Shown one piece after another: positions 7,737 through 16,720 of a stretch of DNA of 64,000 bases. Numbering within the stretch: position 1 is the first letter of the stretch; each line of letters begins with the position of its first letter. Below the pieces are notes generated by a model. The model was not told where the DNA came from. It made no database searches and was given only the letters and a program-made list of their open reading frames with translations. Position numbers and translations under genes: made by a program. Source of the DNA: an uncultured Victivallis sp. (lineage in GTDB: Bacteria; Verrucomicrobiota; Lentisphaeria; Victivallales; Victivallaceae); the NCBI RefSeq assembly GCF_944391105.1, contig NZ_CALXSK010000009.1:1-64000 (forward strand), written 5' to 3'.

Positions 7737-8948
7737 TCAGACCAGCGGCAGGAACGAATTCATGTAGATTGCCGCGACCGAGGTCGCGTTCGCGTAACCC
7801 GGCGCCTGTTCGAGCAGACTCGCGAGCGACGGTTCATGGATCGTCATGTCGACGAGCTTCTCCACATCCTCCTTGCGGAATCCGACGTCGCAGAGTTTCT
7901 GCGGAACGCCGCAGCGGACGAGCCACGCCTGAACCGCCTTGCCCGCGGCATGCGCCTCTTCGGGTTTCCCTTCGAGGTCGGGCGCCATCGGCTTGAGCAG
8001 ATCCGCGAGAACCGCCGCCTGCTGCGGATAGATCGTCTGCACGACCGCCGGGAGCAGCACCGCCAGACCCAGTCCGTGCGAAAGCTCCGGCTTGAGCGCG
8101 CTCAAGGGGTGTTCCAGCGCATGCGTGTAGTGCAGCAACCCGTTGTCGAACGAGAGTCCCGCCAGCATCGAAGCGTAGAGCAGAAAATACCGGGCGGTCA
8201 AGTCTGCCGGATCCTTGTCCGCGATGGGCAGATACCGCGTCACGAGCTCGATCACGTCTTTCCCGAGCATGACGGCGTAGGGATTGGTCGACTTGCTGGT
8301 TGCCGCCTCGACGACATGGTTGACCGCGTCGATGCTGACGTAGCGGGTCTGGGTCTGCGAGAGCCCCGTCATCAGCGCCGGGTCGTCGATCGACCAGGTC
8401 GGATAGATGCAGTCGAATGCGATGACCGGTTTCTGCTCAGTCTCCGGAATCGTCAGGACCGCGAACCGGTTGACCTCGGTTCCGGTTCCGTGCGTGAGGT
8501 TGATTGCGACGATCGGCACGGCTCCGGTGGGCGTGAATCCCTGCGAAAAGAGTTCCCGCGCGGTTTTCCCCGGATGTTTGAGCAGAATCGCGGCGCTCTT
8601 GCCGGTGTCGACCGGACTGCCGCCTCCGATGGCGACGACCGCCTGAGCGCCCGCTTCCATGCCGAGCGCAGTCGCTTCATCCGTTTCGACGGTGGTCGGA
8701 TTCGGCGTCACTTTGTCGTAGAGAACGTAACGGATGTTCCGCTGCTTGAGAATTCGTTCGACGACATCCCACGCCCCCGTACGCTTGTAAGAGCTGTGGC
8801 CGGTGACGACAAGCACACTCGTGATGTTCCGTGCGGTCAGCTGATCGGCGATCTCCGCGAAATATTCGATCGCTCCGACGCCGAAGTAGAGATCGGTCCT
8901 GAGCCGGATCTGCCGGACACTGTAGATGTCAATGCCGTTTTCCCACAT
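7737..8948 (-). CDS. Iron-containing alcohol dehydrogenase
   Basis: This 403-residue member of the group III Fe-ADH family shows the NAD(P)-binding GGGSP at residues 108-112, THGTGTEVNRFAVLT in the substrate/nucleotide region, and metal-ligand segments DAVNHVVEA, HALEHPLSAL and HGLGLAVLLPAV, which supply the expected Asp and three His. Such enzymes reduce aldehydes or oxidise alcohols in fermentation; the specific substrate is not evident. An AGAGGAGG ribosome site lies before the ATG. It is a single-gene unit, convergent with the membrane protein gene on its downstream side. Confidence 0.9.
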   Translation of the reverse strand: MWENGIDIYSVRQIRLRTDLYFGVGAIEYFAEIADQLTARNITSVLVVTGHSSYKRTGAWDVVERILKQRNIRYVLYDKVTPNPTTVETDEATALGMEAGAQAVVAIGGGSPVDTGKSAAILLKHPGKTARELFSQGFTPTGAVPIVAINLTHGTGTEVNRFAVLTIPETEQKPVIAFDCIYPTWSIDDPALMTGLSQTQTRYVSIDAVNHVVEAATSKSTNPYAVMLGKDVIELVTRYLPIADKDPADLTARYFLLYASMLAGLSFDNGLLHYTHALEHPLSALKPELSHGLGLAVLLPAVVQTIYPQQAAVLADLLKPMAPDLEGKPEEAHAAGKAVQAWLVRCGVPQKLCDVGFRKEDVEKLVDMTIHEPSLASLLEQAPGYANATSVAAIYMNSFLPLV

Positions 8949-9030
8949 GATGCACCTCCTCTTTGAATCGGTTGGAATCTGTTGCTAATGTAGCATTCCG
9001 CGGGAAAATGTCAAATCATCGGCACGGATT

Positions 9031-9720
9031 TTACCAGACGGAGAATTCCGGGACGTGATCCCGCAGAAAGCGGTCGTGCCGCCGGTATTCCGGACACATG
9101 CGCGCAACTTCGCGCCAGAAGCGGTCGGAGTGGTTCAGTTCGAGCAAATGGGCGAGTTCGTGAACGACAACGTAATCGACGACCGGTTCCGGCCAGAGGA
9201 TCAGCCGCCAGCTGAAGTTGAGACTCCCGTCGCGGCTGCACGATCCCCAGCGGCCGCTCGCTCCGCTGATCCGGATTCGGCGGAAAGTGAGATGAAATCG
9301 CCCGGCCGTTTCCCGCACTTTCCGCTCGAGCAGCTCGGCCGCGAGATGCCGGTAGAGCGTTTCGATGTGTCCCCGGATCGAGGGCTCATCCCCTGCCGGC
9401 ACGTAAAACCCCTCCTCGAATGCGAGCACCCGGCAGGTGAGGTGCAGCGGATACGGCTTCCCCAGCAGCAGAAAGGGACTCCCTTCCGTAAAGGAGAGAG
9501 GCCGCCGTCTGGATTCCGCCTGCTCGAAACGGATGCGCAGACGCTCGACGATGCTCCGGTTCCGTTCGAGGATGCGGGCGATTTCCGACTCCGTCACACG
9601 GAGCGGGGCAAGCACCGTCAGCCGTCCGTCTTCCGGGCGGATCGTGAATGCAATCCGCCGTCGCCGCGCCGACCGGACGATGACCGGCGCTGAATCGGCA
9701 TCATTTTCCGGCGTGCTCAT
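9031..9720 (-). CDS. YgjP/DUF45-type zinc metalloprotease-like protein
   Basis: This 229-residue protein belongs to the YgjP-like (DUF45, gluzincin-related) family. It has the HELAHLLELNHSDRFW motif near residues 190-205: the HExxH pair plus a downstream His/Asp. An N-terminal beta-rich segment (RIAFTIRPEDGRLTVLAP) and the family segment VSFRRIRI-like RFHLTFRRIRISGASGRWGSC precede it. The ATG at 9720 overlaps the upstream DUF1846 stop (ATGA), so the two are coupled. A much longer in-frame extension inside the neighbouring gene was rejected. The physiological substrate is unknown; the family is often found with restriction or core-metabolism genes. Confidence 0.8.
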   Translation of the reverse strand: MSTPENDADSAPVIVRSARRRRIAFTIRPEDGRLTVLAPLRVTESEIARILERNRSIVERLRIRFEQAESRRRPLSFTEGSPFLLLGKPYPLHLTCRVLAFEEGFYVPAGDEPSIRGHIETLYRHLAAELLERKVRETAGRFHLTFRRIRISGASGRWGSCSRDGSLNFSWRLILWPEPVVDYVVVHELAHLLELNHSDRFWREVARMCPEYRRHDRFLRDHVPEFSVW

Positions 9721-11231
9721 TCCATGAAGAGATTGCGGCTTGTAAAGCGCGGCTCGCTCGTCAGATGAATTCCGAGCTTCCGCAGCGCAAGTTCGTCGCC
9801 CGGGGTCGGCAGATGGCTGATGTGCATCTCGCACCCGGCGAGGCGCGAGAGTTTCTTCATGGCAAGCTGCGCGGCCGGATTGGTCGGGACGCTGACCGAG
9901 AGCGCGGTCAGTGTCTCTCCGAGATCGAGGCTGATCCCCTTGTTCTTGTAAATCTTCTTCTTAAGCTGGCTCACCGAGTCGATGACCTGCGGCGAAAGCA
10001 GAAAGAGATCGTCGGGCAGCTTCGCGAGAATCTTGATCGCGTTCAGAATGCAGCTGGACGCCGCATGGAGCAGCGGAGAGTTCTTTCCCGTGACGATCGT
10101 GCCGTCGGGCAGTTCGAGCGCCGCGCCGCAGAAGATGTTTTCGCTGCCTTTGCCCGGCTGTTTTTCCGCCTCCTCGGCGGCGGCGCGGGCGGGGGCGACG
10201 ACTCTGCGGTCGAATTCGGTGATGCCGAGATCATCCATGAGAAGTTTGACCCGTTCGGAGGCGATCTTGTCGGCGTTGCCGAGCGCGTGGGCGCACATGT
10301 ACTGGAAATAGCGCCGGATGATCTCCTGGGTGGCGGCCTGGCGGCAGACCTCGTCGTCGGTGATCGCGAATCCGACCCGGTTCACACCCATGTCGGTCGG
10401 CGATTTGTAAAGCTGTTCTGGCGGCATGATGCGCGCGCAGATCCGCTTGACCACCGGGAAGATTTCGAGGTCGCGGTTGTAGTTGATGACCGTCTCCCCA
10501 TAGGCTTCGAGGTGGAACGAGTCGACCATATTGATGTCGCCGAGGTCGGCGGTGGCCGCCTCGTAGGCGATGTTGACCGGATGCGCAAGCGGCAGATTCC
10601 AGACCGGGAACGTTTCGAATTTCGCGTAACCGGCCTTGACGCCGCGCTGGAATTCATGATAGACCTGAGAGAGACAGGTCGCCATCTTCCCCGAGTTCGC
10701 GCCGGGACCGGTCACGACCACAATCGGCCGGTCGGTTTCAATGTATTCGTTCGAGCCGTAGCCGCGCGGACTTACGATCGTATCCAGGTCGGTCGGATAT
10801 CCTTCGATCGGATGATGGGTGTAGACCCGGATTCCGCGGCGCGAAAGTTTGTTGATGAAGGTCTTGACGGCGGGCTGTTCCTGATAGCGGGTCACGACCA
10901 CGGCCTTCACGTCGAGTCCCCAGTCGCGGAGGTCGTCGATCGTCCGCATGGTGTCGGTATCGTAGGCGAGGCCGAAATCCGCGCGCATTTTCTTCTTCTC
11001 GATGTCGCCGGCGTAAATGCAGATGATGATGTCGATCTTGTCCTTCATGCGCTGAAGAAGTTTGATCTTCGTGTCCGGATCGAAGCCGGGCAGGACGCGC
11101 GCCGCGTGGAAGTCACACAGAAGCTTGCCGCCGAACTCAAGGTAGAGTTTATCATCGAACTTTCCGGCCCGCTCCAAAATGGCCTGGGATTGTTCATGGA
11201 GATACTTTTCACTGTCGAATCCGGATTTCAT
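9717..11231 (-). CDS. DUF1846 family protein
   Basis: This 504-residue cytoplasmic protein matches the DUF1846 family over its full length: the N-terminus GFDSEKYLHEQSQAIL, the central segments DIIICIYAGDIEKKKMRADFGL and VVVTGPGANSGKMATCLSQ (nucleotide-binding-like), PVWNLPLAHPVN, and a C-terminal domain with SCILNAIKILAKLPDD. Family function is not established to my knowledge; the GPGANSGK segment suggests phosphate or nucleotide binding. The ATG at 11231 is preferred over one five codons upstream because an AGGAG box lies 5 bases before it. It is the first gene of a two-gene minus-strand operon with the YgjP-like protein and is divergent from the sugar importer. Confidence 0.85.
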   Translation of the reverse strand: MKSGFDSEKYLHEQSQAILERAGKFDDKLYLEFGGKLLCDFHAARVLPGFDPDTKIKLLQRMKDKIDIIICIYAGDIEKKKMRADFGLAYDTDTMRTIDDLRDWGLDVKAVVVTRYQEQPAVKTFINKLSRRGIRVYTHHPIEGYPTDLDTIVSPRGYGSNEYIETDRPIVVVTGPGANSGKMATCLSQVYHEFQRGVKAGYAKFETFPVWNLPLAHPVNIAYEAATADLGDINMVDSFHLEAYGETVINYNRDLEIFPVVKRICARIMPPEQLYKSPTDMGVNRVGFAITDDEVCRQAATQEIIRRYFQYMCAHALGNADKIASERVKLLMDDLGITEFDRRVVAPARAAAEEAEKQPGKGSENIFCGAALELPDGTIVTGKNSPLLHAASSCILNAIKILAKLPDDLFLLSPQVIDSVSQLKKKIYKNKGISLDLGETLTALSVSVPTNPAAQLAMKKLSRLAGCEMHISHLPTPGDELALRKLGIHLTSEPRFTSRNLFME

Positions 11232-11437
11232 AAAACTCCTTTGCATTCAAATGGTTCGGCCTTGTTCTGCGGGCGCATCGCCGTCCCGTTGCGGATGTCC
11301 GGCGCATAATATACCACCGGTGCCGGATGAAAGCAAGGGGGGCGGACGGGGTTCGGGGCGATTTTCCCGGATCGTCCGTCGATTTTTCCGGATGCTGCGG
11401 CAATGCGATTTATTACGAAAAAAAATCATCGCCCCGG

Positions 11438-11466
11438 TTGATTTTTTGTTTATCCCGGTGTATTTT
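11438..11466 (+). promoter_or_regulatory. Promoter of sugar ABC importer operon
   Basis: TTGATT (11438-11443), a 17-bp spacer and TATTTT (11461-11466) lie in an AT-rich stretch between divergent genes. A GGAGGAGG ribosome site at 11511-11518 and ATG at 11530 follow. The rest of 11232-11529 shows no gene. Confidence 0.5.
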
Positions 11467-11529
11467 TACCATTATAAATTTTGGAATTGTTTTAAAAACC
11501 GAAATAATATGGAGGAGGCCCGCCGCGCG

Positions 11530-13170
11530 ATGAAGAAAATATTTGGAATTCTTCTGCTGGTGCTTGTCGCAGCGTCGATTTATACGATGTATTCAAGCCG
11601 TGAGCAGACCACGGAGGTGCCCGTCATCACCTGGCGGACGGATTCAAACCCGCAGCGGGAGGAGCAGATCATGCTGTTTCGGGAGTGGCTCGTGGAGAAC
11701 GGTCATGTTCTGAAAGATTCGCATGGAAACGTGGTGACCTACACGGAGGAGGAGGCTGCCGCTTTGAACGAGGCGTATGGTCCGGTCGGCGCTCCGCTCA
11801 AGCCCGGTGATCTCCATTATGTCAAGCCCGGTTCGCCGAAGCCGAACGGCGATGTGCAGCTCGAGACGGCCAACAACCAGAGTACGCTCATCCAGGCGGT
11901 TTCCGGGATGGCCGGCGATGTTTTCGATACCTCAGAAGTGCTCGGCTACTCCCAGCTCGGCGTGGCGATGGATATCACCGAGGATGCGAAGAAGAACGGT
12001 TACGGGCTTAAGAACACCTATCCGGGCATGGCCGGACTCCTGAACGGCATGGACGGCAAACAGTATGGGTATCCCTGTAACGGCGCAAGCGTGGCGATGT
12101 GGATCAACCTTTCGACGCTGGAGAAGTTCGGGTTCAGCCGGCCGCCGCTGGAGTGGACGCCCGAGGAGTTCGAGAAGATGGCCATCGAGTATGTCAAAAA
12201 GGCGAATGAGGGACTTCCCCGTCAGGAGTACTTTTTCCTGCAGGCATTGGACAGCGGCTGGGGTGTGATGATGGCGATGTGCATCTCCCGCAGTCGCGGA
12301 CTGGATATTTACAATGAAACCATGACCCGTTGCATCGCGAACAATGACGCGCTCAAAGATGCGATCCGGCTTTTCTACAAGTGGACTTATGTTGACCGGA
12401 TTGCACCGACGGCGGCGGATGTCGCTTCAATGAACACGGATTCCGGATATGGCGGGGCGGATTACTCGAACTTCGTCTCCGGTAAATATGCGATGATCGT
12501 CATGGGCAGATATTGCCTGATCCGATTCCGCGAGGTGCAGGAGGCCCGGAATATGACGATTCAGTTCGGTGTGAGTCAGCTGCCGATGTACGACTATAAG
12601 AATCATCCGCTTTCGGTTCGCGCCGCGATGCCCTATCGCGGCAGCAAACAGCCGGAATTGACAAAACTGTTCCTCCAGTTTCTGGCGAGCAAGGCCTACA
12701 ATCAGTATATCGTCGAGCATGCCGATGGGTTGCCGCCGAATCCCGACATCGTGAGCGCCGAGATGAGGGCGATCTCGACGAAGCGTCCGAACGAGCATGA
12801 CAGCAGCGAGCTGGAATTCATCTGGGCCCGTACGATTGGGTTGCCGAGTTACTACAGCCCCTATGTCAAGACCGGTTCGACGAACTGGCTTCAGAACGGC
12901 ATCAACCGTTACTTCAACGACCGTTCCTCGCTGGATGAGACGCTCGAGTATATCGAGACTCGCTACAACAGTGAGATCGAGATTTCAAAGCAGGCGAACC
13001 CCGCGATGATGAAAGCATGGGAGGAGGATTGGGCGCTTCAGCAGAAGATCGACGCTTTCAAGAAAGAGGGGAAGAAGATTCCGGTCGAATGGATCAAGAA
13101 TCCTTTTTACGTGAAATATTATCGAGATCGGGGGATGCTCGATGAAAGCAATGCGACGGGGGGAAAATAG
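11530..13170 (+). CDS. ABC transporter extracellular solute-binding protein (carbohydrate type)
   Basis: This 546-residue protein captures a sugar outside the inner membrane and hands it to the two permeases that follow. After an N-terminal hydrophobic segment (IFGILLLVLVAASIYTMY) come the family features: ITWRTDSNPQREEQIMLF, YGYPCNGASVAMWIN, the WTPEEFEKMA segment, and a C-terminal FLQFLASKAYNQYIVEHADGLPPNP. It lacks a lipobox Cys, so it is probably membrane-anchored by an uncleaved helix rather than lipidated. Only three bases separate it from the first permease gene. The start at 11530 is set by the GGAGGAGG box; an in-frame ATG at 11509 overlaps that box. Confidence 0.85.
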   Translation: MKKIFGILLLVLVAASIYTMYSSREQTTEVPVITWRTDSNPQREEQIMLFREWLVENGHVLKDSHGNVVTYTEEEAAALNEAYGPVGAPLKPGDLHYVKPGSPKPNGDVQLETANNQSTLIQAVSGMAGDVFDTSEVLGYSQLGVAMDITEDAKKNGYGLKNTYPGMAGLLNGMDGKQYGYPCNGASVAMWINLSTLEKFGFSRPPLEWTPEEFEKMAIEYVKKANEGLPRQEYFFLQALDSGWGVMMAMCISRSRGLDIYNETMTRCIANNDALKDAIRLFYKWTYVDRIAPTAADVASMNTDSGYGGADYSNFVSGKYAMIVMGRYCLIRFREVQEARNMTIQFGVSQLPMYDYKNHPLSVRAAMPYRGSKQPELTKLFLQFLASKAYNQYIVEHADGLPPNPDIVSAEMRAISTKRPNEHDSSELEFIWARTIGLPSYYSPYVKTGSTNWLQNGINRYFNDRSSLDETLEYIETRYNSEIEISKQANPAMMKAWEEDWALQQKIDAFKKEGKKIPVEWIKNPFYVKYYRDRGMLDESNATGGK

Positions 13171-13173
13171 AAA

Positions 13174-14724
13174 ATGGCGTTGACGAAAAAAGATTGGAAG
13201 GAGCTCTTTATCGGGATCGGATTCCTGCTCCCGAACATTCTCGGCTTCCTTGCATTTACGGTGATTCCGCTGGTGATGAGCATTTACATGGCGTTCACGG
13301 ACTGGAATCTGGAGATGCACAACTATTTCCGGTCGGAACCGATCAGTTTCGTGTGGTTCGACAACTTCGTGAAACTCTTTTCCGATCCGGATTTCCCGCA
13401 GTATTTCGGCAATACGTTCTTCATGATGATCGGAATTCCGTTCGGCGTGGCGGGCAGCCTTGTTGCCGCCCTGCTTCTGAACATGGATTTCGTAAAGGGT
13501 GACAACCGGAAACGGCTGACCGTTACGATGATCCTGACCGCCGTCATGGTCTGCTGCTTCGGGTTGCTGGCCGTGCTCGGGCTCGGGGGAACCGGCATGA
13601 CGATCCTGATGGTGTCGCTTGTGGGCGGCGTGCTGATTCTCGGCTCCATCGGAGGCAAGACGGTCTACCGCACGCTTTTTTACTTCCCCTACTTCACGGC
13701 GGGCGTAGCCACCTACATCCTCTGGAAAAAACTTTACAGCCCCGAGAACGGACCGATCAACAACGCATTGCGGCCGCTGCTCGACGCGCTGACGCCGGTG
13801 GCGATTCTCATATCGCCGGCCTGCGAGGCGATCGGCATCGGGCTGCTGGTGGTGGTCGGGCTTTTCTACCTCTGCATGGTGCGGCGCAAGCTGCGGCTCT
13901 GGCGTGACGGCGAGTCGGGGAGCGTCAGCATCTGGCTCGGAATGATTCTTTCGTCTCTGCCGCTGATTTTCGCCTGGTGGTGGGTTTCGCCGACCTGGCT
14001 GCATATCGCGGGCAAGGAGGAGGCGCTGTCGCTTCTGAGCCGCAATGCGAACTGGGTGCTGCTGCTCATGCTGATCTTCCTCGGAATCGGCTGGGGGAGA
14101 TTTCTGTACAACTTCTTCTTTGTCGGGCGCAAATACACCTGCATCATCGACCGCGGCATCGGGGACTCCACGATTGTCGACGGTTCGGCGATGGTGCTGA
14201 ACATGGCGCTGGTCGGGCTCTGCTGCGTCTTCTGGATTCTGCCGGAAATGGCTGCCGCCGAAGAGGGGCTCACGCCGCCGAACTGGACCTCGGATTACTA
14301 CTGGGCGAAACCGGCACTGCTGATCATGGGATTCTGGGGCGCGATCGGCTCGAACAACATGCTGCTTTATCTCGCTGGACTCTCCGGCGTTCCGCAGGAG
14401 CTTTATGAGGCGGCCGACATCGACGGGGCGACTCCCTGGCAGAGATTCTGGAACATCACCTGGCCTCAGTTGTCGAACGTGACGTTCTTCATCATGATCA
14501 TGGCGGTGATCGGCGGGCTTCAGGGCGGATTCGACATGGCGCGCGTGATGACCGACGGCGGTCCGGCCGGGTCGACCACGACGCTGGCGTACTACATTTA
14601 CACGCAGGGGTTCGGTACGGGACGTCTCGGTTATGCCTCGGCGGTCTCCTGGCTGTTGTTTCTCATGGTGTTCATCGTGACCATGTTCAACTGGAAATTC
14701 GGCAACCGTTACACGAACGAGTGA
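13174..14724 (+). CDS. Sugar ABC transporter permease, MalF-like, enlarged
   Basis: The 516-residue inner membrane permease has the MalF/UgpA pattern: an N-terminal helix with GFLLPNILGFLAFTVIPLVMSIYMAF and the cytoplasmic EAA loop EAADIDGATPWQRFWNITWP near residues 410-430, which docks the ATPase. Typical family members have about 300 residues. The extra 200 come from several inserted helices between the first transmembrane pair and the core (roughly residues 110-370). It follows the binding-protein gene by three bases and precedes the MalG-like permease. No ATPase gene is in the operon, so a shared MsiK/UgpC-type ATPase elsewhere is implied. Confidence 0.88.
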   Translation: MALTKKDWKELFIGIGFLLPNILGFLAFTVIPLVMSIYMAFTDWNLEMHNYFRSEPISFVWFDNFVKLFSDPDFPQYFGNTFFMMIGIPFGVAGSLVAALLLNMDFVKGDNRKRLTVTMILTAVMVCCFGLLAVLGLGGTGMTILMVSLVGGVLILGSIGGKTVYRTLFYFPYFTAGVATYILWKKLYSPENGPINNALRPLLDALTPVAILISPACEAIGIGLLVVVGLFYLCMVRRKLRLWRDGESGSVSIWLGMILSSLPLIFAWWWVSPTWLHIAGKEEALSLLSRNANWVLLLMLIFLGIGWGRFLYNFFFVGRKYTCIIDRGIGDSTIVDGSAMVLNMALVGLCCVFWILPEMAAAEEGLTPPNWTSDYYWAKPALLIMGFWGAIGSNNMLLYLAGLSGVPQELYEAADIDGATPWQRFWNITWPQLSNVTFFIMIMAVIGGLQGGFDMARVMTDGGPAGSTTTLAYYIYTQGFGTGRLGYASAVSWLLFLMVFIVTMFNWKFGNRYTNE

Positions 14725-14740
14725 GGAAGGCTCGGGTATC

Positions 14741-15583
14741 ATGCAGGAAAAAAACAGATTCTGGGGCGGTTTCGCCAAATTGGTTTCTTTGAATGTGGTT
14801 CTGACGCTGATGGCGGTGCTGCTGGTGTTGCCGTTCACGTGGATGATTCTCGCGAGTCTGAAAGTCCTCGACGAGATCGGGTATGACTCGTGGCTGCCGG
14901 AGGTGTGCCAGTGGCACAACTACCGGGATGTGTTCACGAGAAAGGGAATCTTCTTCGGGCGCTGGTACTGGAACACGGTTTTCGTGTCGTGCTGGATCAC
15001 GTTTCTTCAGGTGTTCACGAGCAGCCTTGCCGCATTCAGTTTTTCGCGGCTGCGCTGGAAGGGACGTGATCAGGTGTTCTTTCTCTATCTGGCGACGATG
15101 ATGCTGCCGGGACTGGTCATGATGATTCCGAACTACCAGAACATGATTCTCTTCGGCCTGGTGGACTCGTATACGGGATTGATTCTGCCTGCGGCGTTCT
15201 CGGCATTCGGGACGTTCCTGATGCGGCAGTTCATGATGAACATTCCGAAGTCGCTCGACGAGGCCGCCGAGATCGACGGCGCGACGAAGTGGCAGCTCTA
15301 CTGGGATGTGGTTCTGCCGCTCGCGCGTCCGGCGCTCGTGACGCTGACGATCTTCACCTTCATCGGCAGTTACAACAACCTTTTCTGGCCGTTGGTGCTG
15401 ATGAAGACTCCGGACAAGTACACGCTGCCGATCGGCATGCTCTCGTTCCAGTCCTCGCAGGGGCAGGAGACGAACCTGCTGATGGCTGCCGTGGCGATGA
15501 GCGTGGTGCCGATGATCGTGATCTTCGTGCTCATGCAGAAGCAGCTTGTGAAGGGGATCATGCTCGGCGGCGTGAAAGGGTGA
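14741..15583 (+). CDS. Sugar ABC transporter permease, MalG-like
   Basis: This 280-residue carbohydrate permease of the MalG/UgpE group is of normal length with six predicted helices. It shows the N-terminal segment LPFTWMILASLKVLDEI, AAFSFSRLRWKGRDQVFFLYLATMMLPG in the middle, and the EAA loop EAAEIDGATKWQLYWDVVLP. It pairs with the enlarged permease upstream to form the channel. It is the last gene of the importer operon, followed by a strong terminator 29 bases after the stop. Confidence 0.92.
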   Translation: MQEKNRFWGGFAKLVSLNVVLTLMAVLLVLPFTWMILASLKVLDEIGYDSWLPEVCQWHNYRDVFTRKGIFFGRWYWNTVFVSCWITFLQVFTSSLAAFSFSRLRWKGRDQVFFLYLATMMLPGLVMMIPNYQNMILFGLVDSYTGLILPAAFSAFGTFLMRQFMMNIPKSLDEAAEIDGATKWQLYWDVVLPLARPALVTLTIFTFIGSYNNLFWPLVLMKTPDKYTLPIGMLSFQSSQGQETNLLMAAVAMSVVPMIVIFVLMQKQLVKGIMLGGVKG

Positions 15584-15611
15584 GTTCCGCGTTTTCCGCG
15601 GATGGTGCGCC

Positions 15612-15650
15612 GGGGGGAGGGGATTTTTCTCTTCCCCCCTTGTTTTTTTT
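15612..15650 (+). terminator. Rho-independent terminator of ABC importer operon
   Basis: GGGGGGAGG (15612-15620) pairs with CTTCCCCCC (15631-15639) through one wobble. A run of eight T residues follows after TG. Confidence 0.75.
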
Positions 15651-15742
15651 CGTTGTTTTTCGTTTTTTCATTTGTAAAATCACGGTTCCCGCGATATGGT
15701 TACGACCGGCTTTGCAGAGTTTTTTTCATAGGAGAGACCCAA

Positions 15743-16717
15743 ATGAGATTGTTGAAATTACCGGTTCTAAGCGCCGCGTTTCTGACGGTGCTGTCGTTGT
15801 GTGCGGCGGAGGTCAACATGGTTATGTCGCTCGATGTGGCGGCGCTCATGGCACACCCGCAGTTTGTGAAGTTGCGCGGCGAATTCGACCGCGAAGCCGC
15901 CGCTGCCGGGGCGAAGAGCTCGTCCGATCAGCTTGCGGAGGCGAAAATGGATGAGTCGCTTCTGAAGGAGTGCCGGGTCACGGCCTATTTGAACGCCGAT
16001 TCCCGTGAGGGGATCGTGGTGATCGACGCAGTCGAGGGGCAGGCGCAGAAGTGGTTCGATCTGCTCGGAGAGAACTTCGGATTCGTCAATGGCGGGACGA
16101 GAACCACCATCGCGGGGTGCCCCGCCCTGACCGGCACCATTTCCGAGGGACAGCGTGGCACGATCCTGCTGAAATCTCCGTCGCAGGTGCAGATTCTGCT
16201 GGGGGAGGCATTGGCGCTCCCGCTGAATTTCGGAGGAATCAACAAAAACCTCCTGCTTGCGGCTCGGAGCAACCGTCTGTTTACGCTGGCTGTGATCCCG
16301 CCCTCAGACGCGAACGCCTCTCCGCAGATGATGCTGCCGTTTCAGTCGTTGCAGCTTGTGACATTCGGGCTGGAAAACACCGTTCCGGAGGCGACGATTT
16401 CTTTTGAAGGGCTTTTCGCCTCGAACAACGCCGCGCTTCAGGCCAGGGATCTTTTCGATATGATGTTGCTTGGACTCATGCAGAATCCGGCCGTCGACCC
16501 CCGGCTTCTGCAGGGGATCGAATGCGTGGTCGATCATGCAAAGCTCATTTGCACCCGCAAGGTGGATGACGGCCTGGTCGCCGCGCTCAAGGAGCTCGTT
16601 CTGGCGAAACTTCTCAATCAGATTCCGGGGCAGGTTACAGCCGGAGAATCGGAACAGACTGCTCCTGAGGCATTGCCGTCAAAAGAGGCGATTCCCGTCC
16701 CCGCCGGGGAGGAATAG
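15743..16717 (+). CDS. Exported protein of unknown function
   Basis: I do not recognise a family. The 324-residue protein begins with a clear signal peptide (LLKLPVLSAAFLTVLSLCAAEV), so it is exported. The mature part has two similar-looking alpha/beta halves; MVMSLDVAALMAHPQFVKLRGEF and YLNADSREGIVVIDAVEG occur in the first. The C-terminus is Pro/Glu rich. The ATG at 15743 follows an AGGAGA ribosome site; upstream in-frame codons lie in a T-rich leader and were rejected. The gene abuts the EI24 membrane protein gene (3-base gap), so they probably form an operon. Confidence 0.7.
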   Translation: MRLLKLPVLSAAFLTVLSLCAAEVNMVMSLDVAALMAHPQFVKLRGEFDREAAAAGAKSSSDQLAEAKMDESLLKECRVTAYLNADSREGIVVIDAVEGQAQKWFDLLGENFGFVNGGTRTTIAGCPALTGTISEGQRGTILLKSPSQVQILLGEALALPLNFGGINKNLLLAARSNRLFTLAVIPPSDANASPQMMLPFQSLQLVTFGLENTVPEATISFEGLFASNNAALQARDLFDMMLLGLMQNPAVDPRLLQGIECVVDHAKLICTRKVDDGLVAALKELVLAKLLNQIPGQVTAGESEQTAPEALPSKEAIPVPAGEE

Positions 16718-16720
16718 TCC

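Noticed and set aside
11179..11529. 117-residue N-terminal extension of the binding protein
   Set aside because: It runs through the promoter and the divergent gene's start; the GGAGGAGG box sets the start at 11530.
12985..14919. 644-residue minus-strand frame opposite the MalF-like permease
   Set aside because: His/Gln/Arg-rich composition without domains; antisense shadow of the permease.
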